From positions 1,384,001 to 1,448,000 of the forward strand of contig NZ_CP074436.1 of NCBI RefSeq assembly GCF_016858305.2: 64,000 bases of DNA, given 5' to 3'. The position numbers and the translations under genes were made by a program. This stretch comes from Polaribacter sp. Q13 (GTDB lineage: Bacteria > Bacteroidota > Bacteroidia > Flavobacteriales > Flavobacteriaceae). Below the pieces are notes generated by a model, which saw nothing but the letters and a program-made list of their open reading frames with translations, was not told the origin of the DNA and searched no databases. This document shows positions 8,998 through 19,716 of the stretch, one piece after another (the stretch's first letter is position 1; every line of letters begins with the position of its first letter).

Positions 8998-9219
8998 ATG
9001 TATTGGACATTAGAATTAGCATCTTATTTAGCAGATGCACCTTGGCCAGCAACCAAAGACGAATTAATAGATTATGCTATTAGAACTGGATCTCCTTTAG
9101 AAGTAGTAGAAAACCTACAAGACATAGAAGATGAAGGTGACGCATATGATTCAATTGTTGAAATATGGCCAGATTATCCAACCGAAGATGATTATCTTTG
9201 GAATGAGGATGAATACTAA
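8998..9219 (+). CDS. DUF2795 domain protein
   Basis: A 73-residue acidic protein starting MYWTLELASYLADAPWPATK, followed by a KDELIDYAIR helix and an EVVENLQDIEDEGDAYDSI segment. This is the very conserved small DUF2795 family found throughout Flavobacteriia. The C-terminus is strongly acidic (EDDYLWNEDEY). Function unknown; no catalytic motif is visible. It is monocistronic with a well-formed promoter upstream and a hairpin terminator downstream, placed just before secA. Confidence 0.85.
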   Translation: MYWTLELASYLADAPWPATKDELIDYAIRTGSPLEVVENLQDIEDEGDAYDSIVEIWPDYPTEDDYLWNEDEY

Positions 9220-9235
9220 ACATAATAATTAAATT

Positions 9236-9264
9236 TAAAAAGTCTCTAAAGAGGCTTTTTTTTT
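9236..9264 (+). terminator. Terminator of the DUF2795 gene
   Basis: Stem AAAAAGTCTC / GAGGCTTTTT (one G-T pair) with loop TAAA, followed by a T run. Confidence 0.75.
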
Positions 9265-9361
9265 GTTTTCTCCTAACCTAGAAAGCTATTTTTCAGGCTT
9301 TTAAAAAACCTGATACGGAACTATAATGCAGTTATTAATTTAATTGAAAATAACATAATAA

Positions 9362-12300
9362 ATGAATATTTTAAATTCAGTAATCAAAATTTTTGTTGGT
9401 GATAAACAACAAAAAGATTTAAAAATTTTACAACCAGTTGTTGATGATGTAAAAAAATTCGAAATAGAATTTTCTAAACTTTCTAATGATGGTTTAAGAG
9501 ATAAAACCATAGAGTTTAAACAAAGAATAAAAACAGCTACAAAAGAATTTGATGATAAAATTACTGGATTAGAAGAAGAAGCTAAAACAGCAGACATCGA
9601 TCGTCAAGAAGACATTTATACAGAAATAGATTCGTTAAAAGATGAAGCATATAAAGTTTCTGAAGAAACTTTACTTAAAATTATGCCAGAAGCTTTTGCC
9701 GTAGTTAAAGAAACCGCAAAACGTTTTGTTGAAAATAAAGAAATAGAAGTTACAGCCTCTCCTTTTGACAGAGAATTATCTGCAGAAAGAGACAATGTTA
9801 CCTTAGAAGGTGATAAAGCTTTTTGGGCGAATTCTTGGGATGCATCTGGTAAACCCGTTACTTGGGACATGGTTCATTACGATGTTCAATTAATTGGTGG
9901 TTCTGTTTTACACCAAGGTAAAGTAGCCGAAATGATGACTGGAGAAGGTAAAACATTGGTTTCTACCCTACCCGTTTACTTAAATGCACTTACCGGAAAT
10001 GGAGTTCACTTAGTTACTGTTAATGATTATTTAGCAAAACGTGATAAAGCATGGATGGGACCTCTTTTTGAGTTTCATGGTTTTACAACAGATTGTATCG
10101 ATTATCATCAACCTAATTCTGACGCTCGTAGAAAAGCCTACAATGCAGATATTACCTATGGAACAAATAATGAATTTGGTTTCGATTATTTGCGTGATAA
10201 TATGGCTAGCTCTAAAGACGATTTAGTGCAAAGAGCTCCAAATTACGCTATTATTGATGAAGTAGATTCTGTTTTAATTGATGATGCTAGAACTCCATTA
10301 ATTATTTCTGGACCAGTACCACAAGGAGACAGACATGAGTTTACAGAATTAAAACCTTTAGTGTCTGATTTAGTTACGTTACAAAAACAACATTTAGTAA
10401 GTGTTTTTGCAGAAGCTAAAAAATTAATTGCAGAAGGTAATGATAAAGATGGTGGATTCTTATTATTAAGAGTTTACAGAGGTTTACCTAAAAATAAAGC
10501 ATTAATCAAGTTTTTATCTCAAGAAGGAAATAAACAAATCTTGCAGAAAACAGAAAACTATTACATGCAAGATAACAACAAATTAATGCCAGAAGTAGAT
10601 GAAGACTTATGGTTTGTTGTTGAAGAAAAAAATAATCAAATTGATTTAACGGATAAAGGGATTGCTCATTTATCAGAAAAAACAGCAAATGACAACTTTT
10701 TTGTATTGCCAGATATTGGAGTCAAAATTGGTGAAATAGACAATTCAGAAAGTAGTAAAGAAGAAAAAACGGCTCAAAAAGAAGAACTATACAAAGACTT
10801 TAGCATCAAAAGTGAGCGTATTCATACAATGAACCAGCTTTTAAAAGCTTACACAGTTTTTGAAAAAGATGTTGAGTATGTTGTTATGGATAACAAAGTA
10901 ATGATTGTTGATGAGCAGACAGGTCGTATAATGGACGGTCGTCGTTATTCAGATGGTTTACACCAAGCTATTGAAGCAAAGGAAAATGTAAAAATTGAAG
11001 ATGCTACACAAACTTTTGCTACTGTAACTTTACAGAATTACTTTAGAATGTACAGAAAACTGTCTGGTATGACAGGTACTGCTATTACAGAAGCTGGTGA
11101 ATTATGGGAAATCTACAAATTAGATGTTGTAGAAATTCCTACTAACAAACCAATTCAAAGAGATGACAAAGAAGATTTAATCTACAAAACTGCGCGTGAA
11201 AAATACAACGCAGTTATAGAAGACATCGTAAAACTAGTTCAAGAAAACAGACCTGTATTAGTAGGTACAACTTCTGTAGAAATATCAGAATTATTAGGTA
11301 GAATGTTACAAATGCGTAAAATTCCTCATAATATTTTAAATGCAAAATTACACAAAAGAGAAGCAGATGTAGTTGCAGAAGCTGGTAAACCAGGTGTAGT
11401 TACCATTGCAACAAACATGGCGGGTCGTGGTACAGATATTAAATTAACCAACGAAGTAAAAGACGCCGGTGGTTTAGCTATTATTGGTACAGAAAGACAC
11501 GATTCTAGACGTGTAGATAGACAGTTAAGAGGACGTGCAGGAAGACAAGGTGATGTTGGGTCAACTCAATTTTACGTAGCTTTAGATGACAATTTAATGC
11601 GTCTATTTGGTTCTGACAGAATTGCAAAAATGATGGATAGAATGGGCTTAAAAGAAGGTGAAGTAATTCAGCATTCTATGATTAGTAAGTCTATTGAAAG
11701 AGCACAAAAGAAAGTAGAAGAAAACAACTTTGGTATTCGTAAACGTTTGTTAGAATACGATGATATTATGAACGCTCAACGTGAGTTTGTTTATAAAAGA
11801 AGACGTCATGCCTTAGATGGTAAACGTTTACAGGTAGATATTGCAAATATGATTTATGATACCTGCGAATCTATAGTAAACGCCAACAAAGCAGCTAAAG
11901 ATTTTCATAATTTTGAATTCGAATTGATTAAATTTTCTTCAATGACTTCTCCTTTTTCTGAAGATGAATTTGAAAAACTTTCAGAAAAAGAAATTACAGA
12001 TAAATTATACGATATTGTTACTGAACATTATAAAAACAAAATTGAAAGAAATGCCGTTTTAGCATTTCCTGTAATTAAAGATGTGTTTGAAAATGAAGGT
12101 GATAAATACGAACGAATTGTTGTTCCTTTTACAGACGGAACCAAATCTTTACAAGTTGTTACTAACTTAAAAGAAGCTTATGAAAGTGAAGGAAAAAGTT
12201 TAATTACAGATTTTGAGAAAAACATCACTTTAGCAATTATTGATGAAAACTGGAAAGATCATTTACGTAAAATGGATGATTTAAAACAATCCGTTCAAAA

Positions 12301-12703
12301 TGCATCTTACGAGCAAAAAGACCCATTATTAATTTATAAGTTTGAAGCTTTTGAATTATTTAAAACTACGGTAGATGACATCAACAAAGAGGTATTGTCT
12401 TTCTTATTTAAAGGAGAATTACCAAACCAAGATGTAAATCAAATTTCTGAAGCACGTCAACAAAAAAGAGAAAGTTTAAATACCTCTAAAGCAGATGTTC
12501 AAAACTCTACAGAACAAGCCATCCAAAATTCTAAACCTCAACAATCAGAACCTATTGAAACCATTGTTAGAGACCAACCTAAAATTGGTAGAAATGAACA
12601 TGTAACCATTAAAAATGTAATGAGTGGTCAAGAAAAAGAGGTTAAATACAAACAAGCTATTCCTTTATTAGCAAAAGGAGAATGGGTTTTGGTGAATAAT
12701 TAA
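9362..12703 (+). CDS. secA: Preprotein translocase ATPase SecA
   Basis: A 1113-residue motor of the Sec pathway, acting on SecYEG at the inner membrane. Walker A is in [20 protein letters not shown], the Q-motif-like segment is [10 protein letters not shown], Walker B is [18 protein letters not shown], the NBD2 motif is [12 protein letters not shown] and the arginine-rich [12 protein letters not shown] follows. It is longer than the E. coli protein because of the insert typical of Bacteroidota near residues 330-480. The zinc-binding C-terminal tail of proteobacterial SecA is absent and replaced by a lineage-specific ending (KGEWVLVNN). It is single in its transcription unit with a strong terminator. 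Confidence 0.98.
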   Translation: MNILNSVIKIFVGDKQQKDLKILQPVVDDVKKFEIEFSKLSNDGLRDKTIEFKQRIKTATKEFDDKITGLEEEAKTADIDRQEDIYTEIDSLKDEAYKVSEETLLKIMPEAFAVVKETAKRFVENKEIEVTASPFDRELSAERDNVTLEGDKAFWANSWDASGKPVTWDMVHYDVQLIGGSVLHQGKVAEMMTGEGKTLVSTLPVYLNALTGNGVHLVTVNDYLAKRDKAWMGPLFEFHGFTTDCIDYHQPNSDARRKAYNADITYGTNNEFGFDYLRDNMASSKDDLVQRAPNYAIIDEVDSVLIDDARTPLIISGPVPQGDRHEFTELKPLVSDLVTLQKQHLVSVFAEAKKLIAEGNDKDGGFLLLRVYRGLPKNKALIKFLSQEGNKQILQKTENYYMQDNNKLMPEVDEDLWFVVEEKNNQIDLTDKGIAHLSEKTANDNFFVLPDIGVKIGEIDNSESSKEEKTAQKEELYKDFSIKSERIHTMNQLLKAYTVFEKDVEYVVMDNKVMIVDEQTGRIMDGRRYSDGLHQAIEAKENVKIEDATQTFATVTLQNYFRMYRKLSGMTGTAITEAGELWEIYKLDVVEIPTNKPIQRDDKEDLIYKTAREKYNAVIEDIVKLVQENRPVLVGTTSVEISELLGRMLQMRKIPHNILNAKLHKREADVVAEAGKPGVVTIATNMAGRGTDIKLTNEVKDAGGLAIIGTERHDSRRVDRQLRGRAGRQGDVGSTQFYVALDDNLMRLFGSDRIAKMMDRMGLKEGEVIQHSMISKSIERAQKKVEENNFGIRKRLLEYDDIMNAQREFVYKRRRHALDGKRLQVDIANMIYDTCESIVNANKAAKDFHNFEFELIKFSSMTSPFSEDEFEKLSEKEITDKLYDIVTEHYKNKIERNAVLAFPVIKDVFENEGDKYERIVVPFTDGTKSLQVVTNLKEAYESEGKSLITDFEKNITLAIIDENWKDHLRKMDDLKQSVQNASYEQKDPLLIYKFEAFELFKTTVDDINKEVLSFLFKGELPNQDVNQISEARQQKRESLNTSKADVQNSTEQAIQNSKPQQSEPIETIVRDQPKIGRNEHVTIKNVMSGQEKEVKYKQAIPLLAKGEWVLVNN

Positions 12704-12732
12704 AATATTTGTTAATAAAAAAACAAACAATT

Positions 12733-12778
12733 AAAAGAAAGTCAATTGAAACTAGTTTCAATTGACTTTCTTTTTTTT
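12733..12778 (+). terminator. Terminator of secA: 42-bp perfect palindrome
   Basis: AAAAGAAAGTCAATTGAAAC and its exact complement meet at a central CTAG, giving a perfect palindrome from 12733 to 12774, followed by more T residues. It can act in both directions. Confidence 0.85.
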
Positions 12779-12824
12779 ATTAAAAAATCAAAAAATAGTA
12801 ATTAAACTTGTAATCAATTATTTG

Positions 12825-12857
12825 AAAAAAAAGCTCCAACGTTAGTTGAAGCTTTTT
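12825..12857 (-). terminator. Terminator for the sigma factor / small ORF unit
   Basis: Stem AAAAAGCTCCAAC / GTTGAAGCTTTTT with loop GTTA and one mismatch. On the minus strand it is followed by a T run and starts only a few bases after the stop codon of the small ORF at 12864. Confidence 0.75.
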
Positions 12858-12863
12858 CCTCTC

Positions 12864-13007
12864 TTAATTCAAATTCAATTCAATGAAGTCTTTTGATTTC
12901 GTTTTTACAAAAGTTAGCGATTTGGAAAAATTAATCAAAAATTGAACTGTTTCTTGTTTAGGTTGCATCCGAAAATCCGAAGGCTTTTTAGAGTAAATTT
13001 GCATCAT
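12864..13007 (-). CDS. Small conserved-looking protein downstream of the ECF sigma factor
   Basis: A 46- or 47-codon frame with two adjacent ATG codons at 13007 and 13004. It reads MMQIYSKKPSDFRMQPKQ, then ETVQFLINFSKSLTFVKTKS, then KDFIELNLN and a stop. It begins 57 bp after the sigma factor stop, ends just before a terminator, and uses sense codons typical of the genome. I recall comparable short proteins after this sigma factor in other Flavobacteria, but cannot verify this here. It could be a regulator of the sigma factor or an unrelated small protein; no motif identifies it. Confidence 0.6.
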   Translation of the reverse strand: MMQIYSKKPSDFRMQPKQETVQFLINFSKSLTFVKTKSKDFIELNLN

Positions 13008-13064
13008 ATAGTTAATTTAATAAACTGGTTATAAACAACTAACGACACCTTTTTTCTTTTATTG

Positions 13065-13652
13065 TTATTCTACCAAAATAATTTTATGCTTTTCTATTAA
13101 TTTACGCATATTTATAAGTGCATAACGCATTCTACCGAGCGCTGTATTAATACTAACTCCCGTATTTTCGCTAATTTCTTTAAAACTCATATCTTTATAC
13201 ATACGCATTACCAAAACTTCTTTTTGTTCCTCTGGTAACTCATTTACAAGCTCTCTTACATCATTATGTATCTGCTCTTGTATAATTTTTTTTTCTGCAT
13301 TTAAGTTACCATCACCCAACACAGAAAAAATATCAAATTCATCTGTATTTTTAAATGTTGGCATTCTATTCATTTTTCTAAAATGATCTATCACCAAATT
13401 ATGAGAAATTCTCATAACCCAAGGTAAGAATTTACCTTCCTCGTTATAATTTCCTTTTTTTAATGTTCTAATAACTTTTATAAATGTATCCTGAAAAATG
13501 TCTTCTGTAATATCTCTATCTTTAACTTTACTATAAATAAAGCTAAACAGTCTTTGATGATGTCTTTTAATTAAAACCTCTAAAGATGCTTCATTTCCTT
13601 GTATGTAATCACTTACTAAAGTACTGTCTGTAATTGAGTTTTTTTGCATCAT
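13065..13652 (-). CDS. RNA polymerase sigma factor, ECF subfamily
   Basis: About 195 residues from MMQKNSITDS (start at 13652; a GTG two codons upstream is also in frame). Sigma region 2 is clear (ALIKRHHQRLFSFIYSKV-like core, DITEDIFQDTFIKV, FLPWVMRISHNLVIDHFRK), and region 4 carries the helix-turn-helix MSFKEISENTGVSINTALGR. A charged linker lies between them. No anti-sigma gene is adjacent; instead a 47-codon ORF follows in the same unit. The family directs RNA polymerase to alternative promoters, and its regulon cannot be deduced here. Confidence 0.92.
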   Translation of the reverse strand: MMQKNSITDSTLVSDYIQGNEASLEVLIKRHHQRLFSFIYSKVKDRDITEDIFQDTFIKVIRTLKKGNYNEEGKFLPWVMRISHNLVIDHFRKMNRMPTFKNTDEFDIFSVLGDGNLNAEKKIIQEQIHNDVRELVNELPEEQKEVLVMRMYKDMSFKEISENTGVSINTALGRMRYALINMRKLIEKHKIILVE

Positions 13653-13867
13653 AACCACTTTTAAAGAACATGTTGTTCTTCTATTTTATTATTAAATTAA
13701 TAATTTAAAAGTAGTTTTTTATGTATATGATTCTAATTTAGTGATGCTTATGAAATGTAAATATCCTTATTATTTTTCAAATCAACAAATAAATTAACAA
13801 AATTCATTAACATTTCTTTTATATTGGCTTAAAAAAAAGGTATTTTTATAGCTTATATTTTTGATGA

Positions 13868-16660
13868 ATGAAGACTGACATTTCTAAAGTAAATCCTAAA
13901 GAAAACATTATAATTAAAGGAGCTAGACTCCACAATTTAAAGAACATAGACGTAGTTATACCAAGAAATAAATTGGTAGTTATTACAGGTCTTTCTGGTT
14001 CAGGAAAATCTTCTTTAGCTTTTGATACGTTGTATGCAGAAGGTCAAAGACGTTATGTAGAGAGTTTAAGTTCTTATGCGCGTCAGTTTTTAGGAAAATT
14101 ACACAAACCTAAGGTAGATTATATAAAAGGTATTGCCCCTGCAATTGCTATTGAGCAAAAAGTAAATTCTACAAACCCGCGTTCTACAGTAGGTACCTCA
14201 ACAGAAATTTACGATTATATAAAATTATTATATGCCAGAATTGGTAGAACCTTCTCTCCTATTTCTGGTAAAGAAGTAAAAAAAGATACGGTTTCGGATG
14301 TGGTAACTTTTGTGAAAGAGTTTAGCGAAAGAACAAAACTATTACTGTTAGCACCTATTTCTATTGATGAAAACCGCAACTTAAAAACAGTTTTACAAGT
14401 TTTAGAGCAACAAGGATATGCCCGTATAAAATGGAATGATAAGGTATATAGAATTTCAGATTTTCCACAAGGCGAATTTAAAAATGAACCTTTACATTTG
14501 GTTGTAGATAGAATTGTAACTAAAGACGATGAAGATTTCTACAATCGATTGGCTGATTCAATTCAAACTGCTTTTTTTGAAGGAAAAGGCATTTGTTTTA
14601 TAGAAAATTTAGCAGACAATAAAGTTACAGAATTTAGTAATAAGTTCGATTTAGATGGAATGTCATTTCTAGAACCCAATACACATTTATTCAGTTTTAA
14701 CAATCCGTATGGTGCTTGTCCTACTTGTGAAGGGTATGGAAATGTAATTGGTATTGATGAAGATTTGGTGATACCAAATACTGGTTTATCAATAATGGAA
14801 GATTGTATTTTTCCGTTTAAGACTCCTTCTTATATACATTATAAGGAAGACTTAATAGACGTTGCGTATCAATTTGATATTCCTATTCATAAACCTTGGT
14901 TTGAGTTAACCGAAGAACAAAAGGAATTAGTTTGGAACGGAAATAAATCCTTTAACGGAATACATCATTTCTTTACCGTTTTAGAAGAAAAGAGTTATAA
15001 AATACAGAATAGAGTGATGCTTTCTCGCTACCGCGGAAAAACAAAATGTACATCGTGTAACGGAAAACGTTTAAGACACGAAGCTAATTTTGTAAAAATA
15101 AATGAGAAAACAATTTCAGATTTAGTAACACTTCCTTTAGATGAATTGGCTCCTTTTTTTAAGAACATAAAACTAGATAAATACGAAGAAAAAATAGGAA
15201 AACGTTTGTTAACAGAAATCAACAATCGATTATTATTTTTAACCGATGTTGGCTTGTCTTATTTAACCATCAACAGAACTTCTAATACACTTTCTGGTGG
15301 TGAAAGTCAGCGTATCAATTTAGCAACTTCATTAGGTAGTTCTTTGGTTGGTTCTATGTATATTTTAGATGAACCTAGTATTGGTTTGCATCCAAAAGAC
15401 ACAGAAAGATTAATTGGTGTTTTAAAAGATTTACGAGATTTAGGAAACACCGTTGTTGTGGTAGAACACGACGAAGATATTATGCGAGAGGCCGATTATA
15501 TTATAGATATTGGTCCGGAAGCCGGAACTTTTGGAGGTCATGTAGTTGCAGAAGGAAACTTTAAAGAAATCTTAAAATCAGAATCTTTAACAGCAAAATA
15601 TCTAAACGAAGAATTAAAAATAGAAGTCCCTACAAAACGTAGAACTTATAGAAATAAAATACAAATTATTGGTGCCAGAGAAAACAATTTAAAAAATGTA
15701 GATGTTACATTTCCTTTAAATTGTTTGTCTGTAATTACCGGAGTTTCTGGCTCCGGAAAAAGTACGTTGGTTAAAAGTATTTTGTACCCAACAATGCAAA
15801 AAAAACTGATTGGTCACGGAGAAAAAGTCGGTCAACACACAGATGTTATTGGTGATTTTGATACTTTAAAACATGTAGAATTTATCGATCAAAATCCTAT
15901 TGGTCGTTCTTCTCGTTCCAATCCGGTAACGTATATTAAGGCTTATGATGATATTCGTTCATTGTTTGCAAATCAAAAATTATCAACCATCAGAAATTAC
16001 AAGCCCAAACACTTTTCTTTTAATGTAGAAGGCGGTCGTTGTGAAGTTTGTAAAGGTGAAGGAGAAGTTACTATTGAAATGCAATTTATGGCAGATGTGC
16101 ATTTAGAATGCGACGTTTGTAACGGAAAACGCTTTAAAAAAGAAGTCTTAGAAGTTAAGTTCGACGGAAAATCTATTGATGATATTCTAAACCTTACCAT
16201 CGATGATGCTGTTGCTTTTTTCTCGGAAAATTTAGTTCCTAAAATTGCCAGTAAATTAAAACCGTTGCAAGATGTTGGTTTGGGCTATGTAAAATTAGGC
16301 CAATCTTCTTCTACCCTTTCTGGTGGAGAAGCGCAGCGTATAAAATTGGCTTCCTTTCTAGTAAAAGGAAACACCAAAGACAAGGCATTATTTATTTTTG
16401 ATGAACCTACAACAGGTTTACATTTTCATGATATTAAAAAATTATTAGCGTCATTTAATGCTTTAATCGACAAAGGACATTCCATTATCGTCATAGAACA
16501 TAATATCGAGTTAATTAAATGTGCAGATTATATTATAGATTTAGGTTTAGAAGGTGGTAAAAATGGTGGAAACCTTATTTTTCAAGGAACTCCAGAAGAA
16601 TTAATTAAAAATAAGGAATCTTATACCGCTAAATATTTGGCAGAGAAACTGGTTTATTAG
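13868..16660 (+). CDS. uvrA: Excinuclease ABC subunit A
   Basis: A 930-residue damage-recognition ATPase of nucleotide excision repair, acting with UvrB and UvrC. It is a tandem ABC protein: Walker [20 protein letters not shown] near residue 43, signature [16 protein letters not shown], then a second Walker [12 protein letters not shown] near 635 and a second signature [15 protein letters not shown]. Zinc-binding cysteine pairs are visible as [25 protein letters not shown] and CDVCNGKR. Length and order match standard UvrA. It is divergent from the sigma factor gene and followed by an interspersed repeat. Confidence 0.98.
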   Translation: MKTDISKVNPKENIIIKGARLHNLKNIDVVIPRNKLVVITGLSGSGKSSLAFDTLYAEGQRRYVESLSSYARQFLGKLHKPKVDYIKGIAPAIAIEQKVNSTNPRSTVGTSTEIYDYIKLLYARIGRTFSPISGKEVKKDTVSDVVTFVKEFSERTKLLLLAPISIDENRNLKTVLQVLEQQGYARIKWNDKVYRISDFPQGEFKNEPLHLVVDRIVTKDDEDFYNRLADSIQTAFFEGKGICFIENLADNKVTEFSNKFDLDGMSFLEPNTHLFSFNNPYGACPTCEGYGNVIGIDEDLVIPNTGLSIMEDCIFPFKTPSYIHYKEDLIDVAYQFDIPIHKPWFELTEEQKELVWNGNKSFNGIHHFFTVLEEKSYKIQNRVMLSRYRGKTKCTSCNGKRLRHEANFVKINEKTISDLVTLPLDELAPFFKNIKLDKYEEKIGKRLLTEINNRLLFLTDVGLSYLTINRTSNTLSGGESQRINLATSLGSSLVGSMYILDEPSIGLHPKDTERLIGVLKDLRDLGNTVVVVEHDEDIMREADYIIDIGPEAGTFGGHVVAEGNFKEILKSESLTAKYLNEELKIEVPTKRRTYRNKIQIIGARENNLKNVDVTFPLNCLSVITGVSGSGKSTLVKSILYPTMQKKLIGHGEKVGQHTDVIGDFDTLKHVEFIDQNPIGRSSRSNPVTYIKAYDDIRSLFANQKLSTIRNYKPKHFSFNVEGGRCEVCKGEGEVTIEMQFMADVHLECDVCNGKRFKKEVLEVKFDGKSIDDILNLTIDDAVAFFSENLVPKIASKLKPLQDVGLGYVKLGQSSSTLSGGEAQRIKLASFLVKGNTKDKALFIFDEPTTGLHFHDIKKLLASFNALIDKGHSIIVIEHNIELIKCADYIIDLGLEGGKNGGNLIFQGTPEELIKNKESYTAKYLAEKLVY

Positions 16661-16745
16661 AAGCTATTTCCTGCTATCACTACTCGCTTTTTTTATCCTT
16701 AAAAAAGGACTAAAAAAGAGCTCAGACAAACCGTTCTATCAGGGC
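16661..16745 (+). repeat. Interspersed repeat directly after uvrA
   Basis: The element begins at the uvrA stop codon with AAGCTATTTCCTGCTATCAC and ends CCGTTCTATCAGGGCTAG. An internal hairpin, CTTTTTTTATCCTT / AAGGACTAAAAAAG, forms its core. The ACTCGCTTTTTT and AAAAAAGAGCTCA-ACAA segments also occur in the repeat at 804-890, so the two are related variants with different ends. No reading frame of note. It may also act as the uvrA terminator. Confidence 0.5.
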
Positions 16746-16856
16746 TAGACTAGTTTGTTTACTAATTGAAAAACTAAGACTTTTTAGCTTATTTAATGGT
16801 GAAAAAAAAGCTTTTAATTAAACTATTTTTTAAGTTTACAAAAACAGAAAACTATT

Positions 16857-19715
16857 ATGTATAAAATTTTAAATTTAGTACTCTTAATATTTAGCTTCTC
16901 TACATTGCAATCTCAAAATTACAATAGTTATTCTAAGCAATTTAATTCACTTTATGGAGCTAAAAATGAAGTAGACATTACTCATTTAAAAAGGTTTGGT
17001 TTTCAAGATGTATTTAATTACAACGATAGAGATTTTATAGAGAATAAAGATTCTGTGCATGTAATTTCTAAAATAAAATATGTTTCTATAAAAATTTCAG
17101 AAAATTTAGATGTTAAAGCTATCATAGAAAACTTAGAAAGCTTACCAAATTTAGAATATATACGATTTAACACACCTGCTGCGTTATTTAGGGACGGAAA
17201 AGTAGAAAACATAGTTTTCCCTAACAATCTTTACAAACTAAAAAACGTAAAAACAGTTTCTCTAAAAGGAGACTTTTATTGGAATTATGATGTTTTTATT
17301 AATACAGTCTCAAAACTACCTAATTTAGAAAACCTATCTTTAATTTATGCTTCTTTTCCTAGTAAGGTTTTTCAAAATCCTAATTTTCATAAATTAAAAC
17401 ATTTACTTGGCTTATCTTATTCTGGTTCTAATAAAATTCAGTTTCCAGAAAGCATAAAAGAATTCACTAACCTAACATCTTTAAGTTTAAGTTTTGACTC
17501 AAATGAAAACTCGAAAAAAGAATTATCTAAACTCTACTATTTACCTAATTTAAAATTTTTAAATCTAAATTATATTACTATAAAGGATATAAGTTTATCT
17601 AAATTTAAATATTTGAAAGAACTTTCTCTTTCATCAGTAGAAATTAAAAATTCAGATAATTTCTTTTCAGATCTTTCTAAAATAAAGTCTTTAGAATCAT
17701 TAATATTATTAAACAATAAACTGTCATTTCCAAAAGAAATTCCACTTTTAAAATCGTTAAAAAACTTTTATAGTTCTAATAATTCTTTAGGAAAAACATT
17801 ACCAAATAATTTTTACAACCTTACTAATCTTAGACGTTTAGAAATTCAAGGAAGTAAAGTAGCTTCAATATCAAATGATTTAAATAATCTTAAAAAACTT
17901 AAAATTTTAAAGTTATATTTCAATGAAATAAAGACCTTACCTAATAATATTAATGGTTTATCTAACTTACAAAAACTATTTTTAAATAATAATTTAATTG
18001 AACAATTACCTGTTAATATTGAGCTTCCAAAGTTATCATATTTAAATTTAGATAATAATAACATTCAGTATTTACCAAATTCTATAACAAATTTAAAAAA
18101 TCTTGACACTTTAAATTTAGAAGAAAATTATATTAAAATACTTCCTAAAGATATAGGAAGCCTAAAGAGCCTTAAACAATTAAATTTAGAATTAAATGAT
18201 TTTACAGAACTACCTAAATCAATAAAAAAACTAGAAAATTTAGAAAACCTTAATATCTCTAGAAATAAAATAACAGAATTACCATCAAATTTCGGTAATC
18301 TTCATAAACTTAAAACATTAGATGCAGGCTTTTGTTTGTTAGAAAAATTGCCAACATCATTTGGTAAATTAAAGAGTTTAGAAAAATTAGTGTTGACAAA
18401 TAATAATTTACAATCACTCTCTAAAAATTTTGGAGAACTTGAGAATTTAAAAAAGCTATATCTTTACAATAGAGAATATTATAATTTTGTTTTTGACAGA
18501 AACTTTAAAAGAGATTCTACCATAACTTTAAAGGTTTTAACAAATAATATAACTGCATTACCATACTCTTTTTCCAATTTATCAAAATTAGATTTTATAG
18601 AACTTTCTTTAAATCAAAATATTGATGAAAATATTTTATTTGATATTCTTAAAAAATCAAAATTTAAAAATTATATAATTAATTTAGAAAAATGTAATAT
18701 TAAAAAGTTACCGGATAATCATTGGAATACAATAAAAGCAGCATCTATAGATATTAGAGATAATTTAATTACATCAATTCCAAAAGATATAGTAAATGCT
18801 GAATATCTAAATGAATTAAATTTAAATAGAAATAAAGGAATAAATACCTACAGAGCTAATAAAACACAACTCCAATTACTTTTTGTTGAAGAGGGTTTTA
18901 TAAAGGAGCAAGACTTAGAAAAAACAGATGAATTGGCAATTGCTTATGCAAAAACAGCAAATAGAAAGATTAGACATAAAGAATACAAAAAAGGAGTTGA
19001 ATATGCAGAAAAAGCATTTTCTATAAATAAAAAAATAACTAATAAATATTTATATAAAGATAGTTATATAGAAGCTTTATATTATTCAAAGAATTATCAT
19101 AAATCTATTTTGTTTGCTAATAATCAAATAAAAAAAGACACTTCTGAGCATGTACGCTTTTTAAACTCTATTATTCCTAATTTTAAATACAAAGCTAAAA
19201 GTGAGCTTGCAATAGGTGATACTATTCAAGCATTAAAAACGTTAGAAATAGTTAGTACAAAGTTTAATGGAAATAAATGGACTGAAGCAGGAATGTTATC
19301 AAAAAAAATAAATAAAGATTCTCTTTCTAAAAAATACTTTGAAGAATCTTATCAATTTTATAAAAAATACATTAATAATAATCCTAAAGCCTGGGGATAT
19401 CATTTAAGCTTAATTGAAGCCTATATAATTGGTGATAATATAGAATTAGCTAAAGAACACATAAAAAATATAAAATTTTTAAAAATTGATGATAAAAATT
19501 ACAGTTCTTTAGTATCATATTTTGAAATAATTATAAAAATAATTGAAAAAATTAACTATACTCCTAATTTTGCAGAATTTAAAAATTCTTTAGAAGAGAA
19601 TAATGTCAACTTAAAAAGTTGGAGTTTTCAATTAATTGAAGACTGGGTTCAGTTAGCTAGTTTAAATAAGACTCAGAAAATAAAAATAATTAGATTAAAT
19701 AATCTTTACAAATAG
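16857..19715 (+). CDS. Secreted leucine-rich-repeat protein with TPR-like C-terminus
   Basis: A 952-residue protein with a signal peptide (MYKILNLVLLIFSFSTLQSQ). Residues from about 75 to 690 are leucine-rich repeats with the pattern LxxLxxLxLxxNxIxxLPxxI, clearest between 330 and 540. The remaining 250 residues are helical and TPR-like (KEYKKGVEYAEKAFSINKKI, then YIEALYYSKNYHKSILFAN). LRR and TPR segments both mediate protein binding; no enzymatic motif is seen. The stop codon is one base from the ATG of the next gene, so the two are probably coupled. The gene is notably AT-rich. Function unknown. Confidence 0.85.
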   Translation: MYKILNLVLLIFSFSTLQSQNYNSYSKQFNSLYGAKNEVDITHLKRFGFQDVFNYNDRDFIENKDSVHVISKIKYVSIKISENLDVKAIIENLESLPNLEYIRFNTPAALFRDGKVENIVFPNNLYKLKNVKTVSLKGDFYWNYDVFINTVSKLPNLENLSLIYASFPSKVFQNPNFHKLKHLLGLSYSGSNKIQFPESIKEFTNLTSLSLSFDSNENSKKELSKLYYLPNLKFLNLNYITIKDISLSKFKYLKELSLSSVEIKNSDNFFSDLSKIKSLESLILLNNKLSFPKEIPLLKSLKNFYSSNNSLGKTLPNNFYNLTNLRRLEIQGSKVASISNDLNNLKKLKILKLYFNEIKTLPNNINGLSNLQKLFLNNNLIEQLPVNIELPKLSYLNLDNNNIQYLPNSITNLKNLDTLNLEENYIKILPKDIGSLKSLKQLNLELNDFTELPKSIKKLENLENLNISRNKITELPSNFGNLHKLKTLDAGFCLLEKLPTSFGKLKSLEKLVLTNNNLQSLSKNFGELENLKKLYLYNREYYNFVFDRNFKRDSTITLKVLTNNITALPYSFSNLSKLDFIELSLNQNIDENILFDILKKSKFKNYIINLEKCNIKKLPDNHWNTIKAASIDIRDNLITSIPKDIVNAEYLNELNLNRNKGINTYRANKTQLQLLFVEEGFIKEQDLEKTDELAIAYAKTANRKIRHKEYKKGVEYAEKAFSINKKITNKYLYKDSYIEALYYSKNYHKSILFANNQIKKDTSEHVRFLNSIIPNFKYKAKSELAIGDTIQALKTLEIVSTKFNGNKWTEAGMLSKKINKDSLSKKYFEESYQFYKKYINNNPKAWGYHLSLIEAYIIGDNIELAKEHIKNIKFLKIDDKNYSSLVSYFEIIIKIIEKINYTPNFAEFKNSLEENNVNLKSWSFQLIEDWVQLASLNKTQKIKIIRLNNLYK

Positions 19716-19716
19716 A

